Of a stretch of DNA of 64,000 bases, positions 35,415 through 44,163 are shown in pieces (the stretch's first letter is position 1; each line of letters begins with the position of its first letter). The DNA is taken from NCBI GenBank assembly GCA_937995735.1, contig CALKIZ010000072.1, forward strand, positions 17,609 through 81,608, given 5' to 3'. The notes beneath the pieces were generated by a model. The model had not been told where the DNA came from. It made no database searches and saw nothing but the letters and a program-made list of their open reading frames with translations. The stretch comes from an uncultured Neomegalonema sp. (GTDB lineage Bacteria; Pseudomonadota; Alphaproteobacteria; Rhodobacterales; Rhodobacteraceae). The position numbers were made by a program, and so were the translations under genes.

Positions 35415-37052
35415 TTAAAGCTCCTTGGCTTCCTGGCGCAGAATGAACTTTTGGATTTTACCCGTTGAGGTTTTTGGCAGTTCTTTGAAGAGGACAGTTT
35501 TGGGGCATTTGAACCCGGCAAGGCTTTCCCGGCAAAACGCGATGACATCGGCTTCGCTTGCGCTTTCTCCATCTTTCATCTCAACAAAGGCGCAAGGGGT
35601 CTCGCCCCATTTATCATCGGGACGCGCGACCACTGCGGCTGCAACAACGCCCGGAAACTTGTAGAGTACGGCTTCGACTTCGACCGAGGAAATATTCTCA
35701 CCGCCGGAGATAATCACGTCTTTGAGGCGGTCGCGAATTTTCAGATAACCGCCGGGATACACCGCCGCCGCATCGCCGGAATGGAACCACCCCCCTGCGA
35801 ACGCCTCGTCGGTGGCTTCTTTGTTTTTGAAATAGCCCTTCATCACGGTGTTACCGCGCAGCATGATCTCGCCGGAGAGTTCACCGTCATGGGCGATGTC
35901 TTCGCCGGTTTCCATATCGACGGCTTTAGCGCCCTCCATCATTGCCATGCGCGGGCCTTGGCGACCGGCAATCTCTGCGCGTTCATCGGCGGGTAGACCG
36001 TCCCATTCCGCTTTCCAGTCGCATTGCGTGACATGGCCATAGGTTTCTGTCAGGCCGTAAACGTGCTGCACATCTACGCCGAGATCTGCCATTTGTGCCA
36101 AGACCGCAGGAGGCGGCGGTGCGCCCGCTGTGAAAGCGTTGATCGTGTGGGAAAACTCGCGCTTTTCTTCATCCGGCGCATTGATGAGCATCCCGAGAAC
36201 AATCGGTGCGCCGCCGAAATAGGCCGCGCCGTGATCTGCTGCGGCATCGTAAATCGCTTTGGCGGTGATCGCGCGCGTACACACCATCGTTCCCGCTTGT
36301 GCCGCCATTGCCCAAGCATGGCCCCAACCGTTACAGTGGAACAGCGGGACGATGTAGACGTAGACAGGATGTTTTGGCAGCGGCCAGCCCATAATCGTGC
36401 CAGTGGCTATCAGATAAGCGCCGCGATGATGCAGCACCACGCCTTTGGGACGCCCTGTCGTGCCAGAGGTGTAATTAATCGCCATTGCGTCCCATTCGTC
36501 GCTTGGCATCTGCCAATCCCAATCGGGTTCGCCCTCCGCGATGAAGTCTTCGTAGGTCAATGCACCTGAGCGCTCGCCTTCGCCGGGTTTCAGGTCGGCT
36601 TGATCATCAACACTGTCGATGACCTCTGGCGCTTTATCGCCGAGGATTTCCAACGCCGCCTTTAACACGGGGGATAGCTGTGTATCCGCAAAGACGAGCT
36701 TCGATTCCGAGTGTTCTAGGATATAGGCGACCGTATCCGGGTCTAGGCGTGTGTTGATCGAGTTCAACACCGCACCACTCATATTGACGCCGAAATGGGC
36801 TTCGATCATCTCCGGTGTATTCGGGCATAAAAAGCTGATCGTATCGTTGCGTCCGATCCCGCGTTTTGACAGGGCATGACCGAGCCGGACGCACCGGTCA
36901 TATGTCTCCCGCCATGTGCGCTTCATCGACCCGTGGATGATGGCTGTGTGCCCGCCATGGACCTCCGCCGCGCGGCGAATAAAGGACAAAGGCGAAAGCG
37001 GGACATAGTTCGCGTTTGTCTTTGGAAAAGCATCGTAATCTTCGCGCGGCAT
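35415..37052 (-). CDS. dmdB: acyl-CoA ligase, probable 3-methylmercaptopropionyl-CoA ligase
   Basis: 545 residues of the ANL superfamily. AMP-binding motif NYTSGTTGRPKGVV, VYGLTETYGH, WFHSGDAA, and the C-terminal LPKTSTGKIQKFILR with the catalytic lysine. The N-terminal TNANYVPLSPLSF is like DmdB enzymes, which activate 3-methylmercaptopropionate to its CoA ester after DMSP demethylation. It directly follows dmdA on the same strand with a 103-base gap, which strongly supports DmdB over a general medium-chain fatty acyl-CoA ligase. Confidence 0.8.
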   Translation of the reverse strand: MPREDYDAFPKTNANYVPLSPLSFIRRAAEVHGGHTAIIHGSMKRTWRETYDRCVRLGHALSKRGIGRNDTISFLCPNTPEMIEAHFGVNMSGAVLNSINTRLDPDTVAYILEHSESKLVFADTQLSPVLKAALEILGDKAPEVIDSVDDQADLKPGEGERSGALTYEDFIAEGEPDWDWQMPSDEWDAMAINYTSGTTGRPKGVVLHHRGAYLIATGTIMGWPLPKHPVYVYIVPLFHCNGWGHAWAMAAQAGTMVCTRAITAKAIYDAAADHGAAYFGGAPIVLGMLINAPDEEKREFSHTINAFTAGAPPPPAVLAQMADLGVDVQHVYGLTETYGHVTQCDWKAEWDGLPADERAEIAGRQGPRMAMMEGAKAVDMETGEDIAHDGELSGEIMLRGNTVMKGYFKNKEATDEAFAGGWFHSGDAAAVYPGGYLKIRDRLKDVIISGGENISSVEVEAVLYKFPGVVAAAVVARPDDKWGETPCAFVEMKDGESASEADVIAFCRESLAGFKCPKTVLFKELPKTSTGKIQKFILRQEAKEL

Positions 37053-37155
37053 CGGCGATCTCCCCGGTCGTCTGTATCCAGTTCCGCACTCTGTGCGCGG
37101 TTTTGACCTACAGTGCTACAAAGTTCTGATTGGTCAAGATTGCAGTAAGCGCCGA

Positions 37156-38265
37156 TTATGCCGTAAACGGCAAATTATGAACAGTGGCGCGGCGCTGGCC
37201 ATCCGGTGTCTCGACCCAAAGGCTGTGACCGATTTGCCAAAAATCGCGCTCCACCATCCCGATTGCGACGTTGGTTTGCATATCAGGGGACCAGACCGCC
37301 GAGGTCACTTGCCCGGCATATTCGCCCCCGTCAGCCGTCAGTCGCCAAGGATCGCGGCAACCCGGCACAGCCTCGCCCTCTATGGCAATTCCGCGTATCA
37401 GTCGCATGGGGCCGTCTGCGGCTTCGCGGAGGAGCGCGTCGCGCCCGACACAGCCGATGGATGCTTCGACGTCGCAGAACTTGCCCAATCCGCATTCGAA
37501 GGGGGTGTTCTCGCGGGTCATATCGTTGCCATAGGAAAGCAAGCCGCTCTCGATCCGCTCGATCAGGTTCGGTCCACCCTGCCTGACATTTAAATCAGCA
37601 CCGGCGGCAAAAAGCGCATCCCAAAGCGGTTCGGCCAAGGCGCGGTCTTCAAGGTAAATCTCGAACCCGCCCTGCTTTGAATAGCCGGAGCGCGCGACAT
37701 AGATCGACTGCCCTTCAAAATAGAGCCAAAGCCCGCGAAAGAAACGGATTGCGTGGACTTGCTCGCCAAAAACACGCGCCATCAAGTCATCGGATTTCGG
37801 GCCTTGAACGGCCAGAATATTAACGTCCGGCTCATCAATTTCGACTTCGAACCGGAACCCGTACGCCAGCCCTTTCGCCCAGAGCATCACATCGCTGTCG
37901 GCAATGGAAATCCAAAACCGATCTTCGGCGAGTTTGATCGCCACCGGATCGTTGAGCATCCCACCGCGTTCATCAATAACCGGAATATAGAAACACTGAT
38001 CAATTTGTGCCTTGCTGAGATCGCGCGGCGTCATCAGTTGGACGAGCTTTTCCGCATCAGGTCCGCGCACTTCAATTTGGCGCTCGCAGGACACATCCCA
38101 CACTTGCACATGCTGTTTGAGGTGGGCGCAATCGGCTTCAACAGAGTCGATAACCGTCGGCAAAAGCATGTGGTTATAGACGGTATATCCCTTAACACCC
38201 GCAGCCTCCAGCCGCGCAGTATAAGGGGTTCCGCGCAGGCGGCGGGAAATAGACAATTCAGTCAT
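37156..38265 (-). CDS. dmdA: dimethylsulfoniopropionate demethylase
   Basis: 369 residues of the aminomethyltransferase fold. It carries DmdA-typical stretches: GVKGYTVYNHMLLPTV, HVQVWDVSCERQIEVRGPDA, DPVAIKLAEDRFWISIADSD, ARSGYSKQGGFEIYLED and LLSYGNDMTRENTPFECGLGKF, close to what I recall of roseobacter-type (clade D) DmdA. DmdA moves a methyl group from DMSP to tetrahydrofolate, giving methylmercaptopropionate. The dmdB-like gene downstream supports this over glycine-cleavage T protein. Confidence 0.92.
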   Translation of the reverse strand: MTELSISRRLRGTPYTARLEAAGVKGYTVYNHMLLPTVIDSVEADCAHLKQHVQVWDVSCERQIEVRGPDAEKLVQLMTPRDLSKAQIDQCFYIPVIDERGGMLNDPVAIKLAEDRFWISIADSDVMLWAKGLAYGFRFEVEIDEPDVNILAVQGPKSDDLMARVFGEQVHAIRFFRGLWLYFEGQSIYVARSGYSKQGGFEIYLEDRALAEPLWDALFAAGADLNVRQGGPNLIERIESGLLSYGNDMTRENTPFECGLGKFCDVEASIGCVGRDALLREAADGPMRLIRGIAIEGEAVPGCRDPWRLTADGGEYAGQVTSAVWSPDMQTNVAIGMVERDFWQIGHSLWVETPDGQRRATVHNLPFTA

Positions 38266-38280
38266 CAGCGTGCTCGGATA

Positions 38281-38946
38281 TTAGTTATGCCAGTCGATCT
38301 GTAAAATCTCGGCGCTCTTGTTTTCAAAATTCCAGACCCGTCCGAAGTCACGGATACGGCTTTTCAGACCCTTAGCCAGCGTGACATCTGCGCCCATCCA
38401 ATATTGGGTATTTTTGAGCAATACGTCTTCGTCCGGCGAGCCGCCGGGGATCGGTGCGATTTGGCCGTTCAGAATGCCCGGCACAGTGACAATGCGGGTC
38501 TTGCCGTCGGTTTCGTAATTAACCTCTTCACGGCGCGCGCCGAGAAATTCGCTGACCAGCAATTTCAATACGCTGGTTGTCCCACCCGCCTGACCGGAAA
38601 AAATTTGCATGAGCGCATCGTATTGTTTGTCGTTTGAGCGCTTATCCATATAGGCGGCGGCTTTCCAGTCGCCTTCGCCCATTTTGCCGGGAATATCGAG
38701 CAGCAGCGCAACATTTAGCCCGTCTAGCTTTGAGCGCCCGAAATGACCTTCATCAATCCGAACCGCCATCCACGCATGACAAAATCCTTGCGTTGGAGGG
38801 TGCTGACCCAGCGACACAACGCAGGGGCAGAACACATCGCAGGAACAATTTAGCGCCAACTCACCTTTGATCTGCCAAGACGTAGCCTTTGCCGCAGGTT
38901 TTTTCTTCGCAGGCGCTTTTTTTGTTTTGGTTGCAGCACGGGCCAT
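38281..38946 (-). CDS. DUF1326 protein with lysine/alanine-rich N-terminus
   Basis: 221 residues. After a basic Lys/Ala/Pro tail (TKKAPAKKKPAAK) comes WQIKGELALNCSCDVFCPCVVSLG, the cysteine-rich DUF1326 signature, then a beta-rich body. The family's function is unknown; the CxC motifs suggest metal or thiol chemistry. AAGGAAG before the ATG at 38946 selects the start. It lies 15 bases before dmdA and after a DUF2182 gene; these two families often occur together. Confidence 0.85.
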   Translation of the reverse strand: MARAATKTKKAPAKKKPAAKATSWQIKGELALNCSCDVFCPCVVSLGQHPPTQGFCHAWMAVRIDEGHFGRSKLDGLNVALLLDIPGKMGEGDWKAAAYMDKRSNDKQYDALMQIFSGQAGGTTSVLKLLVSEFLGARREEVNYETDGKTRIVTVPGILNGQIAPIPGGSPDEDVLLKNTQYWMGADVTLAKGLKSRIRDFGRVWNFENKSAEILQIDWHN

Positions 38947-38956
38947 TGGGCTTCCT

Positions 38957-39391
38957 TTAATTATCTTCGCTTTTGGCAGCGTCGCCGTCTTCGTTACCGG
39001 CGTCTTCTCGTTTTTCAAAATAGATGTCAGCGCAGCCCCGAACATTCGCGTTTACATGGGCAAGTGCTGCTGCGCCCTGCTCTTCAGTGCCGCCCATTTG
39101 CGACGCAAGATCCGTCACGCTGGCTTTCGCCATTTTCTTGAATAATTCGATGGTTTCTTTGCCGTCGTTTTGAACTTGGCCTACAAAGACTGTGCGCATG
39201 GCAATAAGGCCATCAAGTTCCGGTTGCAGTTCGGGCGCACCGTCATTCACCACGCCCTCGTAAAACCAAGCGAGGGTTGCAACTTGGCTGCCGCAAAAGG
39301 CGAGATTTTGTGACGGGTTAACCTCAGGCAATTCGGATTGTGCTTGTGCAGCAGTGGTCAGCAGCGTGGCGGCGATAATAGTGCGGATCAT
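38957..39391 (-). CDS. small secreted protein between DUF2182 and DUF1326
   Basis: 144 residues with a signal peptide MIRTIIAATLLTTAAQAQ and an acidic mature domain with two cysteines (LAFCGSQVATLAW and VRGCADIYF). No family recognised. GGGAGA precedes the ATG at 39391, which overlaps the DUF2182 stop by ATGA, so it is coupled to that membrane protein. A periplasmic partner role is inferred. Confidence 0.65.
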   Translation of the reverse strand: MIRTIIAATLLTTAAQAQSELPEVNPSQNLAFCGSQVATLAWFYEGVVNDGAPELQPELDGLIAMRTVFVGQVQNDGKETIELFKKMAKASVTDLASQMGGTEEQGAAALAHVNANVRGCADIYFEKREDAGNEDGDAAKSEDN

Positions 39392-40155
39392 GTCATCTCC
39401 CTTCCAAAGAGTGCAGCGAGTATGACAGCACTTCCGACGGACATTAAGGCAATACCCACCCAACGGGACCAGTTTTCAGCGGCAGGTAATAACTTTTCTG
39501 CGACGAAATAAGCGGCAATGACCGCCATCCACCACGGGTTCATTGCACCAAGCACGAACATCAGTCCCATAATCGCGATACAGCAACCGACGCAATAGAT
39601 CCCATGGCGCAATCCCATCGGGAAAGCCCCGCGCAACCCTTCACGCCAATGAGACAGCAGGAACGCCATTGGTGAACGGCAATGCTCCAGACACATATCC
39701 TTGAGATGTGTCATCTGATAAGTTCCAGCAATCACCATCAAAACACCTGCAGCAAGCGGTGTCGCCTGTGTCCCGCCAAGGGTAAAATATGCGCTGTCCC
39801 GCAATCCAAGTTGGACCAAAGCAAGCGCAACAGATACCAACGCCCAAAGGACGAAATACCCCGAGAAAAAGCTCAGAATTCTGACCGCAAGGAGTGCGCC
39901 GTGATGCTCTTTCGCGGCAAGCCCTGCATAGACCGACATGACCGGCGCCATCGCGGGCAGCATCATTGCCAGCATCATCAAAATCCACATCACAGCGGTT
40001 GAGGCGGCAATACCAAGGCTCCATCCCTCAGGGACCGTCATATTTGGCATCATCGCCATCAACCACCAGAGCGGAATCAACGTAATACCCATCGCCGTGA
40101 GTGTCACAGCGCGTGGATCGCCCAGAAAATTTGAAAATCGCTGTGACGCCGCCAT
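39388..40155 (-). CDS. DUF2182 multi-pass membrane protein
   Basis: 255 residues with about seven hydrophobic segments. DUF2182 features: MWILMMLAMMLPAMAPVMS, HLKDMCLEHCRSPMAFLL and GLRHGIYCVGCCIAIMGLMF. The methionine-, histidine- and cysteine-rich helices led to the family being called predicted metal-binding membrane proteins; the substrate is unknown. GGGGGA lies upstream of the ATG at 40155. It heads the minus-strand run that contains dmdA. Confidence 0.87.
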   Translation of the reverse strand: MAASQRFSNFLGDPRAVTLTAMGITLIPLWWLMAMMPNMTVPEGWSLGIAASTAVMWILMMLAMMLPAMAPVMSVYAGLAAKEHHGALLAVRILSFFSGYFVLWALVSVALALVQLGLRDSAYFTLGGTQATPLAAGVLMVIAGTYQMTHLKDMCLEHCRSPMAFLLSHWREGLRGAFPMGLRHGIYCVGCCIAIMGLMFVLGAMNPWWMAVIAAYFVAEKLLPAAENWSRWVGIALMSVGSAVILAALFGREMT

Positions 40156-40269
40156 GCGTCCCCCGTAAAGTTTCAAGACTCTAGTGGCGACAAAACGCCG
40201 CTCAGAGTCAATCGGATTAAATTATAAACCGTTCTATCTGTTGATCAAAAGCGACTGTCTGAATACGTT

Positions 40270-41748
40270 TTATGAGCCGATACTAAGTACAGGTTCCAAT
40301 TCCAGAGTAGCGGCGAGGGAATTCAATCGCCTTTCGACAGGACCACTCATCAAAGACGCATGAGCTTTTCTGAAGGAGAGCGACAAAGATTTGTTGCTGC
40401 GCTTTAGCTTGCTGTCGCTCAATATGTTCAAGGCTGCACCGCTGATCATAGCGCCCAATCTCAGGGTTCGCCCGAGGGCTTCGGCCTGTCGACGCTCATC
40501 ACCAGTCAAAAGATCGGCAGCGGGTTCAGAACGCAAGGCATCTTTTGCCCCTTTGTAACGATAAGCCAGAGCCACCGCCAAAAAGACACGCTCAGAATGC
40601 GTCAAGCCGCCCAAATTTGCTTGCGTCGCCGTTACGAAACAGGCTTTAGCCCGATAATCAGGGTGAATGCGCCAATTTACATCCGCCAATAAAGACGCCG
40701 CAATCAAAATCCGCTCCGAAATTTCGGGAAAACATGGGATCAGCCAGGCCGCCATTTCATCGCCAAACCCAGGAAATCGAGATGAATATTGCTCCATAAA
40801 TGCTGCCGATTGGATCAGCGGATCACTTGCCCGCAACTCGTCCGTGAGGTGGTCATAGAGAACGCCTTCGCGCAAACCATACGCCGAGATCGAGAGGGCG
40901 CTGGGCGCGCAGCGCGCAATGAGCCTTTCCAGGACTTGCGCCGTCAGCGGGGCGTTTGCAATACGGGTCTTGGAAAGCCCTGCATTTGATAATTTTCCCT
41001 CATCCGCATTTCGTACCCAAGCTGCGGTTTCCAGTGCTTCTTCGGGCGTCATCTCATACCCTTGAAGGACATGCAGCGGGTAAGAACGCCTATGCATATC
41101 AAGCGCCGCGAATGCACGCCATCCGCCCCCGACAAGCGTAATGCGCCCGCCATATTCAGCGTCTTGTGGCCAGCCTTGTTCGAGGATGCCGTCAATGTAA
41201 GCGTCCAGCACTTCCCCCGTCAGCTCAGAGGCGGATAGACGAAGTGGGCCGAGGGGCGTTGTCTTTGCTTCACCGATTTGGCGGTCTTTTATGGTGGTAA
41301 GCTCCATCGAGGCTCCACCGATATCGATAACGAGGGCATCCCGGCGATCTTCGCCCATCAGAACACCCATGGCAGCATAGCGGCCTTCATCCACTCCACT
41401 AATCACCCGGACATCAAGCCCACAGTCTTTTTTGATCTGATTGGCAAAGGAAGGACCATCAGTAGCATCACGCACAGCAGCGGTGGCAACCACTTGTAAA
41501 GTCTCAACACCCATTGCTGTTGCAAGTGCCTTGAAGCGTTTCAACTGTGCGAGAGCCATTTTTTTGCCCTCGGGGTACAGCTTTCCGGTTACTTGTATTT
41601 CCGCACCTAGCGCACAGGTCGATTTTTCATTGAAGAAATACGCCGGACTGCGTGTGCGGCCATCAAAAACCACGAGGCGCACAGTGTGCGAGCCGATATC
41701 GATTACGCCAAAGCGCGCCAAATCATTATCGCTGTTCACGTTGTTCAC
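40270..41748 (-). CDS. ppx: Ppx/GppA-family exopolyphosphatase
   Basis: About 492 residues. ASKHA ATPase-fold motifs VIDIGSHTVRLVVFDG, VVATAAVRDATDG, ALVIDIGGASMELTTI and the HD-like C-terminal half are present. The enzyme degrades polyphosphate and/or pppGpp. No ATG opens the frame; GTG at 41748 has AGGG upstream and is used, but TTG at 41805 or GTG at 41739 are alternatives. A gppA role cannot be separated from ppx by sequence. Confidence 0.87.
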   Translation of the reverse strand: MNNVNSDNDLARFGVIDIGSHTVRLVVFDGRTRSPAYFFNEKSTCALGAEIQVTGKLYPEGKKMALAQLKRFKALATAMGVETLQVVATAAVRDATDGPSFANQIKKDCGLDVRVISGVDEGRYAAMGVLMGEDRRDALVIDIGGASMELTTIKDRQIGEAKTTPLGPLRLSASELTGEVLDAYIDGILEQGWPQDAEYGGRITLVGGGWRAFAALDMHRRSYPLHVLQGYEMTPEEALETAAWVRNADEGKLSNAGLSKTRIANAPLTAQVLERLIARCAPSALSISAYGLREGVLYDHLTDELRASDPLIQSAAFMEQYSSRFPGFGDEMAAWLIPCFPEISERILIAASLLADVNWRIHPDYRAKACFVTATQANLGGLTHSERVFLAVALAYRYKGAKDALRSEPAADLLTGDERRQAEALGRTLRLGAMISGAALNILSDSKLKRSNKSLSLSFRKAHASLMSGPVERRLNSLAATLELEPVLSIGS

Positions 41749-41813
41749 GACCCTGTGTTCTTTACCGCTGTGGCGAATAAATGGCCGAGTCTGTCCTACG
41801 TGCAAGCATAATT

Positions 41814-41840
41814 AAAAAGGGCACGTCAATGACGTGCCCT
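41814..41840 (-). terminator. rho-independent terminator after dksA
   Basis: On the minus strand GGGCACGTCA and TGACGTGCCC form a 10-bp stem with a one- to three-base loop, followed by TTTTTAATT. It lies 12 bases after the dksA stop. Confidence 0.88.
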
Positions 41841-41851
41841 GATGGTGCAAA

Positions 41852-42271
41852 TTAGTCGTCGCGGTAAACGCGCTCTCGGCGTTCGTGTCTTTCTTGTGCT
41901 TCTAAGGACATGGTAGCGGTTGGCCGGGCAATCAGACGCTTCAGGCTGATCGGGTCGCCCGTCACATCGCAATATCCATAATCACCCGTCTCGATACGAC
42001 GCAGAGCGGAGTCGATCTTAGCAATCAGCTTGCGCTGGCGATCGCGGGTGCGCAGTTCAAGCGCACGGTCCGCCTCTTCAGATGCACGATCAGCGATGTC
42101 AGGGACAGCACGGGTTTCATTCTGAAGCGCTTCAACGGTTCCTTGTGTTTCACGAAGCAGGTCTTTTTTCCAGTCCATCAACTTAGTGGTGAAAAAAGCA
42201 CGTTGCCGATCATTCATGAATTGCTCTGAATCACTCGGAATATAATCATCTTCGAGATCAATCGTCGTCAT
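41852..42271 (-). CDS. dksA: DksA/TraR-family transcription factor
   Basis: 139 residues. A coiled-coil with the acidic tip region and the C-terminal finger YGYCDVTGDPISLKRLIARPTATMSLEAQERHE are typical of DksA. Only one of the usual four zinc cysteines remains (Cys in YGYC; others replaced by Thr, Arg and Ala), as in single-cysteine alphaproteobacterial DksA. It should enter the RNA-polymerase secondary channel and act with ppGpp. Strong terminator downstream. Confidence 0.92.
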   Translation of the reverse strand: MTTIDLEDDYIPSDSEQFMNDRQRAFFTTKLMDWKKDLLRETQGTVEALQNETRAVPDIADRASEEADRALELRTRDRQRKLIAKIDSALRRIETGDYGYCDVTGDPISLKRLIARPTATMSLEAQERHERRERVYRDD

Positions 42272-42425
42272 TGGTTCTCTCCCTAACGCACCGCCTTATA
42301 TTTTGTTGCGATGTCGATACAAAACACGGGCCGAATACAGCATACTGACGGCAGTGTCACATCACAAATGGCGATTGTTAGGCAATTACAGCAGTTTGCT
42401 AAATCATGTTTTTGCTTAGATTGAA

Positions 42426-44015
42426 TTAACCATTATTGAAATTAGAGATTGAACTCTGCATTTTAATCAATCTTTTCGCATAGTTACGAATTTCGCTGAT
42501 GACATTTTTGTCTTTGCGTTGTAGATTTTTCATCTGGAACGCCATACGTCTGTTTTTTGTAAATTTCTTTTCGTGGCGTGCTAAAAAATCCCAATAAAGC
42601 ACTGTAAATGGACAGACTTTTTCACCCACAGATAGTTTAGGATCGTATTGACAAGTGCTACAGTAATGACCCATGCGACTAATATACGCACCTGACGCGC
42701 AATAAGGCTTTGTACCAACTATTCCGTCATCCGCGTGTTGGCTCATGCCCAGCATGTTTGGCAGTGAGACCCAATCAATCGCATCAAGATAGAGCGCCAT
42801 GTGCCATTCATGGGTTTTGTAAGGATCAGCGCCGTACAATTGGAGGTAGAGTCCCATGAGCATCAGGCGTTCTATGTGATGGGCATATCCGGTTTTCAGC
42901 AATTTGCCCAAAGCATCCCGAAGACACGCCATATCGGTCTCACCGGTCCAGAAAAAATCCGGGACATCGTTCTTGGCGTCTAAAGCATTCATCTGAGCGT
43001 ATTCAGGCATTTCGGCCCAATAAATCCCACGTGTGAACTCTCGCCATCCGATAATCTGGCGCACAAACCCCTCAACGGCATTGAGCGGGGCGTGACCTTT
43101 TTCGTAGGCCGCTATCGCTGCATCGCAAACTTCGCGTGGATTGAGCAGTTTTACGTTCATCACAGCGGACAGGCGGGAATGGTAAAGGGTCGAATCGCCC
43201 TCCCACATGGCATCTTGGTATGTGCCAAACTCGGGAAGTCGGTTTCGGATGAAATCATCTAACGCCGATAAAGCGTCTTCGCGGGTTACCGGCTCGTCAA
43301 AACTGTCGAGCGAACCGGGGGCATCAGGGAACTGCGCGGCAACCAAGTCGATCACAGTTTGAGTTCTGTCAGAGGGCGGGAAAGCCTCGCGGCGTGGCAA
43401 CAAGCCCGGACCGTCCTTTTTAAATGTCGCGCGGTTTTCTTTGTCGTAATTCCATTCGCCGCCCAGAGGTTTACCGTCTTTCATCAAGTAGCCAGTCTCC
43501 CGGCGCATAAAGCGGTAAAAGTCTTCCATGATGAAGCGTTTACGGCCTTCGCGGAAGGCGTTGAAATCTGCAAGAGGGATAAGAAAATGCGACTCTTCGA
43601 TCAGTCGCAGCGGTGTCTTGGCTTTGCGCGCGGCGTCCTCTAGCGTGGTAAGCACTCGATAATCACCGGGACGGGCCAATATGATTTCTTTCGGTGCGTG
43701 CTTTTCAACAGCCTTGATCAATCCATCGGCCAGTGACTCAGGCGCATCAGAGGCTTCGATTTGATTATAAAGGACCGAAAATCCTCGCTCTATCAAGGTG
43801 TCACGAAACGCACGCATGGACGCAAAGAAGAATACCAGCCGGCGTTTATGCTGCCAAACATATGTCGCCTCTTCATGGGCTTCGGTCATGAGGATGACGT
43901 CTTGTGCAGAGTCAAAGCCCTCGAAGACCGCGCTCTCTATGTCTAATTGGTCACCGCAAACTACAACCAAATGGCGCAAGGGATCAGGTATCTTGATTGA
44001 GGTTGCCTTGCTCAC
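42426..44015 (-). CDS. phrB: FeS-type cryptochrome/photolyase (PhrB family)
   Basis: 529 residues. Cysteines 364, 452, 455 and 468 have the spacing (88, 3, 13) of the four [4Fe-4S] ligands recalled for Agrobacterium PhrB. Other motifs are VVVCGDQLD at the start and FVRQIIGWREFTRGIYW and MSQHADDGIVGTKPYCASG for FAD. It probably repairs (6-4) photoproducts with blue light. GTG start at 44015 has GGGGGC upstream; it overlaps the DUF2256 mini-gene by 32 bases, a pairing common for this family. Confidence 0.92.
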   Translation of the reverse strand: MSKATSIKIPDPLRHLVVVCGDQLDIESAVFEGFDSAQDVILMTEAHEEATYVWQHKRRLVFFFASMRAFRDTLIERGFSVLYNQIEASDAPESLADGLIKAVEKHAPKEIILARPGDYRVLTTLEDAARKAKTPLRLIEESHFLIPLADFNAFREGRKRFIMEDFYRFMRRETGYLMKDGKPLGGEWNYDKENRATFKKDGPGLLPRREAFPPSDRTQTVIDLVAAQFPDAPGSLDSFDEPVTREDALSALDDFIRNRLPEFGTYQDAMWEGDSTLYHSRLSAVMNVKLLNPREVCDAAIAAYEKGHAPLNAVEGFVRQIIGWREFTRGIYWAEMPEYAQMNALDAKNDVPDFFWTGETDMACLRDALGKLLKTGYAHHIERLMLMGLYLQLYGADPYKTHEWHMALYLDAIDWVSLPNMLGMSQHADDGIVGTKPYCASGAYISRMGHYCSTCQYDPKLSVGEKVCPFTVLYWDFLARHEKKFTKNRRMAFQMKNLQRKDKNVISEIRNYAKRLIKMQSSISNFNNG

Positions 44016-44163
44016 GCTGTTGCCCCCGCGAACGACGGCATTTTTCGGAGCAGTATTTCACGTCGTCCCATACAGCCGCCCATTTCTTGCGCCAAGAAAA
44101 CGGGCGGCCACAGACCGCACAATCTTTGGAAGGAAGATCGCTCTTGCGAACGTTTTTAGCGAT
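43984..44163 (-). CDS. DUF2256 zinc-finger-like mini-protein with apparent ATC start
   Basis: 59 residues. The body contains KSDLPSKDCAVCGRPFSWRKKW and VKYCSEKCRRSR, a CxxC...CxxxC finger that defines DUF2256, a partner commonly seen beside photolyases. No ATG, GTG or TTG opens the frame. The only sensible start is ATC at 44163, placed in TAATC exactly where a TAATG stop-start overlap with the DUF1476 gene would be expected, with GGAAGG ahead of it. Either a rare ATC start, a mutated pseudogene or a base error. Confidence 0.75.
   Translation of the reverse strand: MAKNVRKSDLPSKDCAVCGRPFSWRKKWAAVWDDVKYCSEKCRRSRGQQREQGNLNQDT

Noticed and set aside
36024..36569. 181-codon open frame on the plus strand
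   Set aside because: Antisense to the dmdB-like ligase; no recognisable features.
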